In this document: in pieces, positions 54,821-64,000 of the stretch
Numbering within the stretch: the stretch's first letter is position 1
Layout of the letters: the number at the start of each line of letters is the position of its first letter
Program-made: the position numbers and the translations under genes
Assembly (NCBI RefSeq): GCF_000801105.2
Contig: NC_079517.1
Coordinates: 23,442,973-23,506,972 of the forward strand
DNA length: 64,000 nucleotides
Direction: 5' to 3'
From: Raphanus sativus
Taxonomy: Eukaryota > Streptophyta > Magnoliopsida > Brassicales > Brassicaceae
The notes under the pieces: generated by a model
Seen by the model: the letters and a program-made list of their open reading frames with translations, nothing else
Told to the model about the DNA's origin: nothing
Database searches by the model: none

Positions 54821-55199
54821 CACATACAGAGTCATTAGTCTAATCTAATATTTGTAACATCAATTCTTAAAATTTTAAAAATTCCTAGTTTTATACTATC
54901 CAATACTTACAAAAGTTAATTTTCAAATTTTAAATCTTAACCTTGTATTTCTATATTCTAAACTAAACCTTAAATATATATAGTTCAAATCCTATACTAT
55001 AGTTCAAATGTTATATCACAAACATTAACATTTTAATAAAAACTGAGTTTTAATGCTGAAACCAAAACATAAAATCATAATTTTGTATTATCTAACATAG
55101 AAACTACCATATAAATTTACCAAAAGATAAAAACAAACAAAGAAATTATCGTGGACCACTAATATTGATATACCCGGATCACATCATTTACCGTTGGAT

Positions 55200-55880
55200 T
55201 GGATTTAATCCAACGGAAGAAATCTTACCATGCTCTCTCTCTCTCTCTTTTTTTTCACTCTCTGTCGACAGGGTCTGTCTCTCTTTACCTTTATCTTTTT
55301 TCTTCTGAAAACTCATTCTCTCCATAGATTCTCTCTCAATCTCTCAATCTCTATCTACAAAATATTTTTTTTTCCTCTTCCTCATTCATCTTCGTGATTT
55401 TTTTTCTTCTGATTTAATGTTCTTTTGTTTCTTCTCTTCTACTCATCTGTTTTTAGATTTGTTTTTTTTTTGTTTCCAGATCTGCGAAATGGTACTGTGA
55501 TAACTGAAGGTGGTGGTGCGACGACCGAGAGAGCAAGACAACAGAGGATATGGCTGAGGGTGTGGCTCGTCGCTGCATCTGTCTCTCTCTGTTTGTTTTA
55601 GATTGTAAAGTTCCCTATTTTATCCAATGTTCTTACTTAAGCTTGTGTAGAGAAGCAGTGATCTTTGGATCTGTTTTAAAGTTCAGTTTTTTAAATGTTG
55701 TTCAGGTTGGAGCCTGGAGTAAGAGGACGAACAGAGGCTTGAGGTTTATGTTATGGAGGCTGGAGGCGGAGTATTAGGGTTACGGAGCTGGAGGCGGAGG
55801 ATTAGGGTTACGGAACTGGAGGCGGAAGCTCGGGGAATGGTGGTTTAGGTCTAGGTTAATTGGGTTTTGGTTTAATGTTT
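55200..55880 (+). other. Second gene-leader-like segment and short tandem repeat in CACTA2
   Basis: This contains a (CT)n run near 55231-55248, a long pyrimidine-rich stretch resembling a plant 5' UTR with intron, then a short frame (55550-55777, 75 codons) with no recognised domain. At about 55753-55825 there are three copies of a roughly 28 bp unit (GGAGGCGGAG plus ATTAGGGTTACG). It may be another captured fragment; no protein identity. Confidence 0.35.
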
Positions 55881-56332
55881 GTAATCTATTTTTGGCTTTT
55901 GCTTTAATGTGTTCTTTAGTTATTTTGTATGATGATTAAAATTAATAAATAAATTTTAATTTTTAATTATGAATTAATTTTCGTATTAATTTTAATTATT
56001 GAATTTTTAACAATTAAATTTTAATTAAATTTTATTTAATTTAATTATTTTATTTTTAATTATAGAATTATTGTATTTATGCCAATATTAAATATTTTAC
56101 AGCAGTAAAAAATTATAAAAAGAACATCATAGCACAAATTAAAAGCTATAAAATGCTAATTTATATCGCATGATTAATGCTATGATATCTAATTTTTATA
56201 GCACACGAAAAATGCTACGATAGGAGGGGGTTTACCATAGCTGCGGCTGTCAGAGCGTTTACAAAAACGCTACTAAAGCCCTATAGTAGCATTTTTCGTG
56301 TGCTACCAATACCGATATTTCTTGTAGTGACA

Positions 56333-57434
56333 GCTTGATCCCCGGAAAGGGGTACGTAGGCAACTCGCTAACCCCCGGGTTCAGCTATCCCCCTGATTTA
56401 AAGGGGGGGGGGGGGAGCGGGGTGCGTATACTCGTATACTCCCACGACTTTCGAAATTCTTAAAAAAAAAAGACTCGAATTTTCGAAACTCTTTACAAAC
56501 AAAGACTCCGAATTTCCGAAACTCTTCGCAAACAAACAACGGATCCAGCATCCACCAAAACGATTATCACATCTAGAAAATTATCACCCGAAGACAATTC
56601 GCGGTCTAAACTACGCTATCCAAAAGCCCGTAACTCTTTTATGGCATAAGAAAAATTCATTCACCGCACTGCGAGACGTCGCTTCGTGCCCGAATAAATT
56701 TTTTCTCATACAAAACTTCTAAAACGCCTACAAAACGGCATCATGTCTTTGTTGCTGATCACAACAAACAAACTCTAACGTCCTAAACAGACAAGGCACC
56801 TAAGGGTAGGCTCTCTTACATCCGACAAGGATAACATAGCGCGCTATACAAGAAAACCGAAATTTTGTCTAAGCGCTTCGTAAAGGAAGTAGCTTCGATT
56901 CGTACTCAGACAAATCATATAAGCCGATAACACTTCACGGATTTTAAAACGGTACGAGTCAGGTTAAAATCGCAAACAGGCAAAACGAAAGCTGATTTGT
57001 CATCGCATAGCCTCAGTCCGAGAGTAAACCTAGGTCTTGCTCTAAACCCAGCCTTGCTGGTACTTAACATCTCATAGGCATAGTATCGACGCTCGATACG
57101 AGATCCTAAAATTTGTCTCTTCAGTTATGTCTGTCCGTTCTACGAACCTTCGCGTAAATTCATAAACCGCGGAAAATCTCGCTTTGTACACGCGATGGAT
57201 ACGGTCATCGTCTGAAAGGCAGGAATGAGACGACAACTCATACCCTGTCCCTCAAACTTCGATATATAGAAGTTCTCATAAATACGCAAATCTAAATTTC
57301 ATTGATTAAAAACCGTAATGCGGTAGGGATTCGAAGCCACAAGTGGCCAGTCCCGAAAATAAAAACACGGCCTTTAAAGGCCGGAACAAACTTAAACTTA
57401 GAAAACACTTGAACCAAAGACCATAACCTTAAAC
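56333..57434 (+). other. 3' non-coding region of Tat element 2
   Basis: This resumes the Tat sequence after CACTA2 (CTTGATCCCCGGAAAGGGGTACGTAGGCAACT style) with a run of 13 G at about 56403-56415, then about 1 kb without a supported gene. The end (AAGCCACAAGTGGCCAGTCC) corresponds to the start of Tat element 1 at 16703. Confidence 0.6.
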
Positions 57435-58140
57435 CTAGACGTCTCCTTCACCTGCCTCGCTCGGGGCGGCGTCATCACCGTACTCTCCAGTCGCCGAACC
57501 GGGCTTCTCGGCATCCTCCGCAGATCGCTCCATAACGCACTCAGATCGCAGATCGGACAGCAGAAGCTCGAAGTCCCTGTCCACGGATCTTAACTCGGAC
57601 CTATGGGCCGATAAGCTATCCTCCTCGGACTGAAGAGACGAAGAAGGATCGTCTTTGAGCGCACGAACAACCGCCATCCCGCCATCAATGCTTGCCGAGA
57701 TCAGATCCCTGCGGTAAACGATCTCTAAGGAGCCCATGATCTCAACAAAACCCGCTAAATGGGACTGGAACCCGGCACGCAAAGCACTCATGGCATCATC
57801 AGCACTACGAAGCGTCAAGTCCTCACTGGTCTCGATCTGACGCTGAAGTCGACGAACTTCCGAAGCCTTTGCCTCCTGGTCTTCTTCTCCTTGATCAAAG
57901 CACTCTCTGTTTTCCCAAGATCTCTCTCAAGCTCACCAACATGCCCCTCAAGCCCAGACACCTTAGCAGTGCAGGAATCCGTAAGCGCCATCATTGTACC
58001 CTGGATTTCGGATATCTGGCCCTGCGCTTCTCCGAGCTCCCTGGCAAGACGAGCGGCCTCGGAGGGAAAGTCGTGTTAACAAGCATAAAATCAAAGCGAA
58101 AGGATAAGTTAAAATCTGGACAACGTACCTTTCCGCGGAG
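57435..58140 (-). pseudogene. Antisense ORF of Tat element 2 (3' part), coiled coil, frameshifted
   Basis: This is the minus-strand counterpart of 16837-17391 in Tat element 1. From about 58080 it reads ARLARELGEAQGQISEIQGT then GLEGHVGELERDLGKTESAL, a strong coiled coil. A one-base shift near 57890 leads into DLTLRSADDAMSALRAGFQS and an acidic C-terminus (EKPGSATGEYGDDAAPSEAG) ending at 57435. A splice-donor-like AAG/GTACG lies near 58130, and an upstream exon fragment continues to the element B insertion. The conserved PF04195-like domain seen in Tat 1 would lie beyond element B. Confidence 0.6.
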
Positions 58141-58193
58141 AACAGGTGCAATGCGCAATACCTCCGGCAGCGAAGGACCTCCCTCGGCAGGTG

Positions 58194-60040
58194 TGATATC
58201 CCATGATTTTAATGAGTTTTAGATTCACATTTTAGCTTATTATAGTCATGGAGTTGCATATTAGGAGTATATATTGCATTAGATTGTTCATTTGCATATC
58301 ACAAGGTTTGGAGTGCACAATTGGAAGTTTTGGGGCTAAATTGAGGACGTTTCTGCAAGTTCAATAGTTTTGAGGCCGATGTGTAAGCATCCGGAAGTTC
58401 AGGGACCAGGGCTGCAATTTACCAATATTCGCTGGGGTTTAATTGGTACAATCAGAAGTTCATGGGTCAATTCGAGGGTACTTTCTGCAATTTAAGAAGT
58501 TCTGGGTGAAAGCAAAGTTATCCAAAGTCCAGGGACCAAAGTTGCAATAAACGAAGAGATCTCCATTGATGAGAAACTTGAGCTCTCTCTCTCGCCGGAT
58601 CTGAAGCACGATGGCGGCGAAGCTTATTCCGGTGACGAGCACGGCAACAACGACAGAGCAGCACGGCGAGGAGATGACCTGAATAAGAGATCCCATGGCG
58701 ACTCTGAGCACAGATGCAATGCGGTGGAGAGCTTTGACGTAACACCGAAGCTTAGTTGTGGTTAGGCTCGCAAAGCATCACGGCAACAGAGGATGTGACT
58801 TGGGCTCGGGCTTGATTCACGAAGAGGATGAAGTCTCCGACTTGGAGCCGTGGGAGATGACGAGCAGCTGAGCACCGGTGCTTTAACGTGGGCTTGATTC
58901 CGACGAGATGGTGAAGCTGAGAAGAAGACGAAGTTGATCCAAGGCGGAGATGAGAGCTCAAGACCGGGTAGAACCCACCGGGATGAACTACTCGGGCGTA
59001 ATTTTCACACGAAGAAGAAGAAAAGACCGGGTTGGTGTACGCGGGTTGACATCGCAGGTGAAGAGAGACCGCGATTGGCCGAGATGACTTGATTATTAAT
59101 TAAATTCCGGTTTAGTCCGGTTTAGCCCTGGTTTGTGGGGTTAAACCAGTTCGAGTTTGGCATCTCCTATAAATAGATTTAGACCTAGAAACCTTATTTT
59201 TATCTCATTTTCTCTCTAGACTTTGCCTCCTTTTGTAAAAGCTTGAATCTTTTATCAATCTAAGGATTTTTGGAATCTTCATCTTATATCTTGTTTCTCT
59301 TTCTTATTCACATGATTAACCTTGAATCTCACATATACTTAAGATTTCTCATGAAGATTAGAGAGTAGACATACTTTTGATTCATGGGCTAGGGTGATTA
59401 AGGGTGATTAGTGAAGATCTAGGGTGTTTAGTCTTAGTTTTACTTCTTTCTTTGCTTGTTGAGGGTTCTCAATGCTATTTTAGTCTTGATCATACTAAAA
59501 TAGATCTCTAGGCTTTCACGCCCGAGAGGTGTTCGATGAAATGCCTGAACCAACTCTTCAATGCTTTTAGCTTACTTTGCCAAAGAGATTTGTTGTTAAA
59601 GGAGCTAAGATTGCTATTAGACTTGTTCTCCATGTTTGCTTTAGTAACATTCAACCTAAGAGATTAGATGCTTGAGTTGCTTTAGCAAAAGAACATTCAT
59701 CTAGAGATAGAGCTTGTTTAGCTTAGTGTCTAGGCATAAGGAAAGTGTTTGATTGATAGCTTGCCACTCTAGTTTTGATCTTAGTCGCCCAAAATCAAGT
59801 CCCTTGTCCCATGGGTCCACCTTAGTATTTGATTGAGTTCTTGCATTAGTTTCTAGATTGGATTTGAGATCACCTTGTTTATATTTCTAGGATCTTAGAT
59901 TGTTACCAATCATCATCTTTCTATTTGCTTAGATTAGGAAAGTTTGTGTATTCTTGGTGCTATAGATCACTAGTTCTCTGTGGGTTCAACAATCTTTTAT
60001 ACTATCATTTGACTAGGACCCTTGAAAAGTCCAATTATCA
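58194..60040 (+). repeat. 5' LTR of element B
   Basis: It starts TGATATCCCATGATTTTAAT and ends TTATCA at 60040, 1847 bp. A TATA box CTATAAATAG lies at 59167-59176. The first 680 bp match 63325-64000. The GC-rich part at 58540-58960 has long antisense open frames that are not supported as genes. Confidence 0.88.
59167..59176 (+). promoter_or_regulatory. TATA box of the element B LTR
   Basis: CTATAAATAG lies about two thirds into the LTR after a GC-rich upstream part and before a T-rich leader (TTTTATCTCATTTTCTCTC). It is repeated in the second LTR copy at 60411-60420. Confidence 0.6.
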
Positions 60041-60043
60041 AAT

Positions 60044-60061
60044 TGGAGCCGTTTTCGGGGA
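60044..60061 (+). other. Decayed tRNA-Asp primer-binding site of element B
   Basis: TGGAGCCGTTTTCGGGGA matches the intact TGGCGCCGTTGCCGGGGA of element A at 15 of 18 positions, three bases after the LTR end. Confidence 0.75.
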
Positions 60062-60063
60062 CT

Positions 60064-61034
60064 CGAAGAGGATGAAGTCTCCGACTTGGAGCCGTGGGAG
60101 ATGACGAGCAGCTGAGCACCGGTGCTTTAACGTGGGCTTGATTCCGACGAGATGGTGAAGCTGAGAAGAAGACGAAGTTGATCCAAGGCGGAGGTGAGAG
60201 CTCAAGACCGGGTAAAACCCACCGGGATGAACTACTCGGGCGTAATTTTCACACGAAGAAGAAGAAAAGACCGGGTTGGTGTACGCGGGTTGACATCGCG
60301 GGTGAAGAGAGACCGCGATTGGCCAAGATGACTTGATTATTAATTAAATTCCGGTTTAGTCCGGTTTAGCCCTGGTTTGTGGGGTTAAACCAGTTCGAGT
60401 TTGGCATCTCCTATAAATAGATTTAGACCTAGAAACCTTATTTCTTTGCTTGTTGAGGGTTCTCAATGCTATTTTAGTCTTGATCATACTAAAATAGATC
60501 TCTAGGCTTTCACGCCCGAGAGGTGTTCGATGAAATGCCTGAACCAACTCTTCAATGCTTTTAGCTTACTTTGCCAAAGAGATTTGTTGTTAAAGGAGCT
60601 AATATTGCTATTAGACTTGTTCTCCATGTTTTCTTTAGTAACATTCAACCTAAGAGATTAGATGCTTGAGTTGCTTTAGCAAAAGAACATTCATCTAGAG
60701 ATAGAGCTTCTTTAGCTTAGTGTCTAGGCATAAGGAAAGTGTTTGATTGATAACTTGCCACTCTAGGTTGGATCTTAGTCGCCCAAAATCAAGTCCCTTG
60801 TCCCATGGGTCCACCTTACTATTTGATTGAGTTCTTGCATTAGTTTCTAAATTGGATTTGAGATCACCTTGTTTATATTTCTAGGATCTTAGATTGTTAC
60901 CAATCATCATCTTTCTATTTGCTTAGATTAGGAAAGTTTGTGTATTCTTGGTGCTATAGATCACTAGTTCTCTGTGGGTTCGACAATCTTTTATACTATC
61001 ATTTGACTAGGACCCTTGAAAAGTCCTGCTATCA
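60064..61034 (+). repeat. Second, partial LTR copy in element B
   Basis: It repeats 58820-60040 from CGAAGAGGATGAAGTCTCCG to the LTR end GCTATCA, with a 240 bp internal deletion after CCTAGAAACCTTATTT (60430; 59208 to 59451 in the full copy). The sequence after its end (AATGCATTTTATC) does not contain a PBS. Confidence 0.88.
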
Positions 61035-61037
61035 AAT

Positions 61038-61517
61038 GCATTTTATCATATTGAAGCTTGTTTTGACAAGAGTTATCTATGTGCTTCATTTGATCTCGAA
61101 TCTGAGTTTTTTATTCTTAATGAACTTAGACCTCTTCTTAAACTTGCTGATATAGGGGATGAACTTGATGTGGATAAGCTCTTGCTTGAGATAGAAAACT
61201 CCTTTGTCAAAAATAATCATGAGAATATGAACATTGTGTATTATTCAGTTGATGGAGATAAAGTTGACTACTTTGTTAAGACATCGTTTGAACCTGTAGT
61301 TGATTTTATCTTTCCACCAAATGCATTCGATTCTCATGATTATTTGAACATCAAAGAGCATCTCATATTTCATGATTCATCTATAGTGAAGCTTTTTGAT
61401 GAAAAATCTGTCTATTATCTATGGACAGTAGTGTGCTCCTTTGCACACTTGGTTTCTTGTTCTTGTAGGAGAAGGACCAAAGGTGCATTGGCTCAGCCTT
61501 TTGATACTTGTGACTAG
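61038..61517 (+). pseudogene. Unrecognised ORF remnant of element B
   Basis: An open frame of about 160 codons starts just after the partial LTR without an ATG. It reads EACFDKSYLCASFDLESEFF, LRPLLKLADIGDELDV, NMNIVYYSVDGDKVDYFVKT and FIFPPNAFDSHDYLNIKEHL, ending in a Cys/Arg-rich tail at 61517. The start was removed when the LTR copy joined here. I do not recognise a domain; the acidic, Phe/Leu-rich style resembles other non-enzymatic proteins of plant non-autonomous LTR elements. Confidence 0.5.
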
Positions 61518-63312
61518 CAAGCACACAAAGTCAAGCTAGAGACTTAAAACAAGCTCACTTGGGAGGAAGTCCCATGTTTATCCTTTGTATATATTTCTTT
61601 ATCTTTCTTTTAAGTTGTTTATTAAGTATGGTTGAGGTTTTCAGGTTGGGTCTCAATGCTAGACAAGAGGTGAATGGTGGCCAGACATTGCTCACTAGAC
61701 ACCAATTCACTCCCCATGCTCCATAGAGGTACTCCTTCACCTTCCATTGTATATATCATTTTCATTTGCATTTAGACTTTATTTTGGTCATCTCTCTCCA
61801 CTTTTCACACAAGAGACTGTGTGAATTAAGTGTGGGGGAGGTGCAAGTTACTGATGTTCTTGTGTTTCTTTTCATTTAGCATGCATTGTATATAGTTATT
61901 GCATAGAAAACCCATAAAATTTGAAATTTTTTGAAAAACACAAAAAGAAGCATTTAGTTGCATCATTTGCATTTTAGGATTGAGTCTAGAAGCATTCATA
62001 TAGGTTGCCTTCATGCATAAAGGGATGATTTTACCTTGTAAAGATGCTCATGCTAAGTTCTCATTTTGGCAACCTTTGTAATCATGACAACTAGATTGAG
62101 CATTCTCTTGATAGATTGTAGACTTTGTGCCTTGAATCCTCTTCTTGAAACTCATTGGATTGTTTGAAACTCTCTCTTTGAAGATTGCTCCTGTCTTATT
62201 TAAACTCAATGTCTCTTGCTTATGGTCCTTTGTGTGCTGAGTCATGGCTTATACACACTTGAATTGTCTCATCCTTTTTGACCGATCTTCTTGACAATTT
62301 CAAGTGGTACTCCATACCTTAAACCCAAGCTTTCTTTCAAGCCATCATTGATTGTTGAGTGAGGCCTTTTTAGAAAGCTTTGCATGTGCATAATGTTGAG
62401 AGCATTGGGAACGACAATGCTTAGTCTACATTCTAGCTAGATTAGACACTCTTTTGTCTAGCATTTAGGATGGGGTGGTGAGTGTTGTGAAGCTTATTTT
62501 GGGAGTATTATTTGGTTGTGAAAGAAAAGTTTAGACTTTTAGAACTCTAGAGTGAAATCTAAGTCTCAAGGGATAGTAAAATATGATCTTTGGCTCTTGC
62601 ATTGAATGTCTTGGCCCCCAAAAAAAAAAAAGAAAGCAAAATTAAAAAAAAAATGAAAAAAGGGGGCTAACAAAGTTTAGAAAAAACTAAAAAGTGTTCA
62701 AAAGTGTAAAAATCCCTTGATTGACTTCATAAAGAAAGAGTTCTAATTGAGAAAATGTCTTGAGTTCTTTGGGAAATCTTTGGGTGAGTGATGAGAGTTG
62801 GGTTTTGGCATTTGAAATTTAAATTTGAGCTTGAATATATGTGGGAAAGGGTAGGACAATGGAGATTGAACATTGTATGCATGAGTTGATTCCATTTCTT
62901 AGATATATTATGTGCATTACCAAAGCTACTTTGATTTGAGAGTGAACCACCACCTTTAAAGATTGCTTTGAACTTTTTATTTCACCTTGAACTGAAACAT
63001 TTTCTTACCAAACCAAATGACTTGGACCTTTTGACCATATGCAAGATTTTCTATTGAGTTTGCTTAAAGATTGTTAGGGAGTTGTTGGATTTGTGGTTTG
63101 TGGAATCATGATGATGAGTGTAGAGATCAAAAGAGTTGAATAGGCCTAGAAAATTTAGAGAAGAATGGAAGTTTTGCTCTAGCTAGTTGTTATGATTATG
63201 CAAGGTTGTTAGGATGAGAGCTAAGAAGAGCATCTTTTGGTTATGAAATCCCTCTTTTCAAACCTCTCCTCCTTAGTTCTTGAAAGTTTACTTGAGGACA
63301 AGTAAAGGACTA
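61518..63312 (+). other. 3' non-coding region of element B with a second purine tract
   Basis: No supported gene. A purine tract TGTGGGGGAGGTG is at 61831-61843, about 1.5 kb before the terminal tract. An A-rich stretch lies at about 62620-62670. Composition is otherwise uniform and T-rich. Confidence 0.6.
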
Positions 63313-63324
63313 GTGTGGGGGAGT
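63313..63324 (+). other. Polypurine tract of element B
   Basis: GTGTGGGGGAGT directly precedes the LTR start TGATATCTC at 63325. Confidence 0.85.
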
Positions 63325-64000
63325 TGATATCTCATGATTTTATTGAGTTTTAGATTCACATTTTAGCTTATTATAGTCATGGAGTTGCATATTAGGAGTA
63401 TATATTGCATTAGATTGTTCATTTGCATATCACATAATTTGGAGTGCACAATTGGAAGTTTTGGGGCTCAATTTAGGACTTTTCTGCAAGTTCAATAGTT
63501 TTGAGACCGATGTGTAAGCATCCGGAAGTTCAGGGACCAGGGCTGCAATTTACCAATATTCGCTGGGGTTTAATTGGTACAATCAGAAGTTTATGGGTCA
63601 ATTCGAGGGTTCTTTCTGCAATTTAAGAAGTTCTGGGTGAAAAGGAAAGTTATCCAAAGTCCAGGGACCAAAGTTGCAACAAACGAAGAGATCTCCATTG
63701 ATGAGAAACACGAGCTCTCTCTCTCACCGGATCTGAAGCACGACGGCGGCGAAGCTTATTCCGGTGACGAGCACGGCAACAACGACAGAGCAGCACGGCG
63801 AGGAGATGACCTGAATAAGAGATCCTAGGGCGACTCTGAGCACAGATGCGATGCGGTGGAGAGCTTTGACGGAACACTGAAGCTTGGTCGTGGTGAGGCT
63901 CGCGAAGCATCACGGCAACGGAGGAGACGAGTTGGGCTCGCGCTTGATTCACGAAGAGGATGAAGTCTCCGACTTGGAGCCGTGGGAGATGACGAGCAGC
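63325..64000 (+). repeat. 3' LTR of element B, cut by the window edge
   Basis: It matches the first part of the LTR at 58194 with scattered substitutions (for example CTCATGATTTTATTGAG against CCCATGATTTTAATGAG). The remaining 1.17 kb would lie to the right. Confidence 0.88.

Larger units (their letters stand above)
52648..56329. mobile_element. CACTA2: non-autonomous CACTA element with gene-like fragments
   Basis: The left end is CACTACAAGAAATTTGAG (52648) and the right end is CACTACAAGAAATATCGG read on the minus strand (56329). The 3 bp duplication ACA (52645-52647, 56330-56332) is perfect. Subterminal GTAGCA/GCTATGATA/GCTACGATAGG motifs occur at both ends, like those of CACTA1, whose left end shares TACAAGAAATAT. 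No TNP2 or second CACTA gene is present. The interior is made of host-gene-like and AT-rich sequence. It lies just after the integrase end of Tat element 2. Confidence 0.9.
36140..58193 (+). mobile_element. Tat-lineage Gypsy element 2, interrupted by three insertions
   Basis: On the plus strand: 5' LTR 36140-37331, PBS, protease (37344-38120), then the tandem GAG-type array (38121-49470), RT-RNase H-aRNase H-integrase (49471-52647), CACTA2 (52648-56329), and the 3' non-coding region with antisense ORF (56333-58193), cut at 58194 by element B. The 3' LTR would lie beyond the right edge. The gag gene is missing between PBS and protease. Dual RNase H domains and an antisense ORF near the 3' end are both characteristic of Tat elements. 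Multiple stops, frameshifts and catalytic losses show it is an old, dead copy. Confidence 0.85.
58194..64000 (+). mobile_element. Athila-type element B, coding-poor, cut by the right edge
   Basis: On the plus strand: 5' LTR 58194-60040, a decayed tRNA-Asp PBS (60044-60061), a second partial LTR copy (60064-61034), a short ORF remnant (61038-61517), about 1.8 kb of non-coding DNA, a polypurine tract (63313-63324) and the start of the 3' LTR (63325 on). No gag, RT or integrase. It is inserted in the antisense-ORF region of Tat element 2. The flank AGGTG (58189-58193) is the expected duplication; the partner is off the window. Confidence 0.82.

Noticed and set aside
56403..56415. Run of 13 G as a regulatory or quadruplex site
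   Set aside because: A single homopolymer without repeated G-tracts nearby; more likely slippage or a sequencing-sensitive spot in Tat non-coding DNA.
58460..58961. Antisense open frames in the element B LTR (and the copy at 63650-63952)
   Set aside because: They lie wholly within LTR sequence, have no domain or coding bias and start near GC-rich promoter-like sequence; treated as chance frames.

Overview
The window is plant nuclear repeat DNA, most likely from a Brassicaceae genome and probably pericentromeric or other heterochromatin (inferred from the content). It contains Ty3/Gypsy retroelements of the Athila, Tat and tRNA-Met-primed types, CACTA (En/Spm) DNA transposons with plant-type introns, primer-binding sites for plant tRNA-Asp and tRNA-iMet, and degenerate CCCTAAA-type telomeric repeats. 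I see no intact host gene, rRNA, tRNA gene or CRISPR array. A 100-base N gap lies at 36884-36983.

Left block (1-20358). An Athila-like element (element A, minus strand) runs from beyond the left edge to 16701. Its 3' LTR is cut by the window edge (1-250). Its gag and protease frames are broken (3421-6939), a SID-repeat ORF lies downstream, no RT or integrase is seen, and a tRNA-Asp PBS sits at 7034-7051. Its 5' LTR (about 1.3 kb) is split by an 8.3 kb CACTA element (7951-16276) that carries a TNP2-like transposase gene and a second Transposase_24/DUF8039-like gene, both on the minus strand. Element A itself sits in the 3' part of a Tat element whose antisense ORF, polypurine tract and 3' LTR (with a GC-rich minisatellite) cover 16702-20358.

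Middle block (20286-36139). This holds a degenerate gag-only element, a 359 bp foldback repeat with a 60 bp perfect palindrome, and an inverted LTR fragment of element A's family. A non-autonomous GAG-type LTR element (24008-35985) follows. Inside its ORF sits a young, apparently complete autonomous Gypsy element (26109-32530) with 776 bp LTRs differing at one site, a perfect GGCCG duplication and a 1577-codon gag-pol frame.

Right block (36140-64000). A second Tat element (plus strand) has been hit at least three times. A GAG-type element is present as a tandem LTR-LTR-INT-LTR-INT-LTR array (38121-49470). A 3.7 kb non-autonomous CACTA element carries gene-like fragments (52648-56329). A second Athila-type, coding-poor element (element B) starts at 58194 and runs off the right edge. 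Removing the first two insertions restores continuity of the Tat element, giving the order of events.

Functionally, only the element at 26109-32530 looks capable of making its own replication proteins. The GAG-type elements with tRNA-Met PBSs could depend on such a helper, and CACTA2 could depend on an intact relative of CACTA1, whose own transposase is frameshifted.
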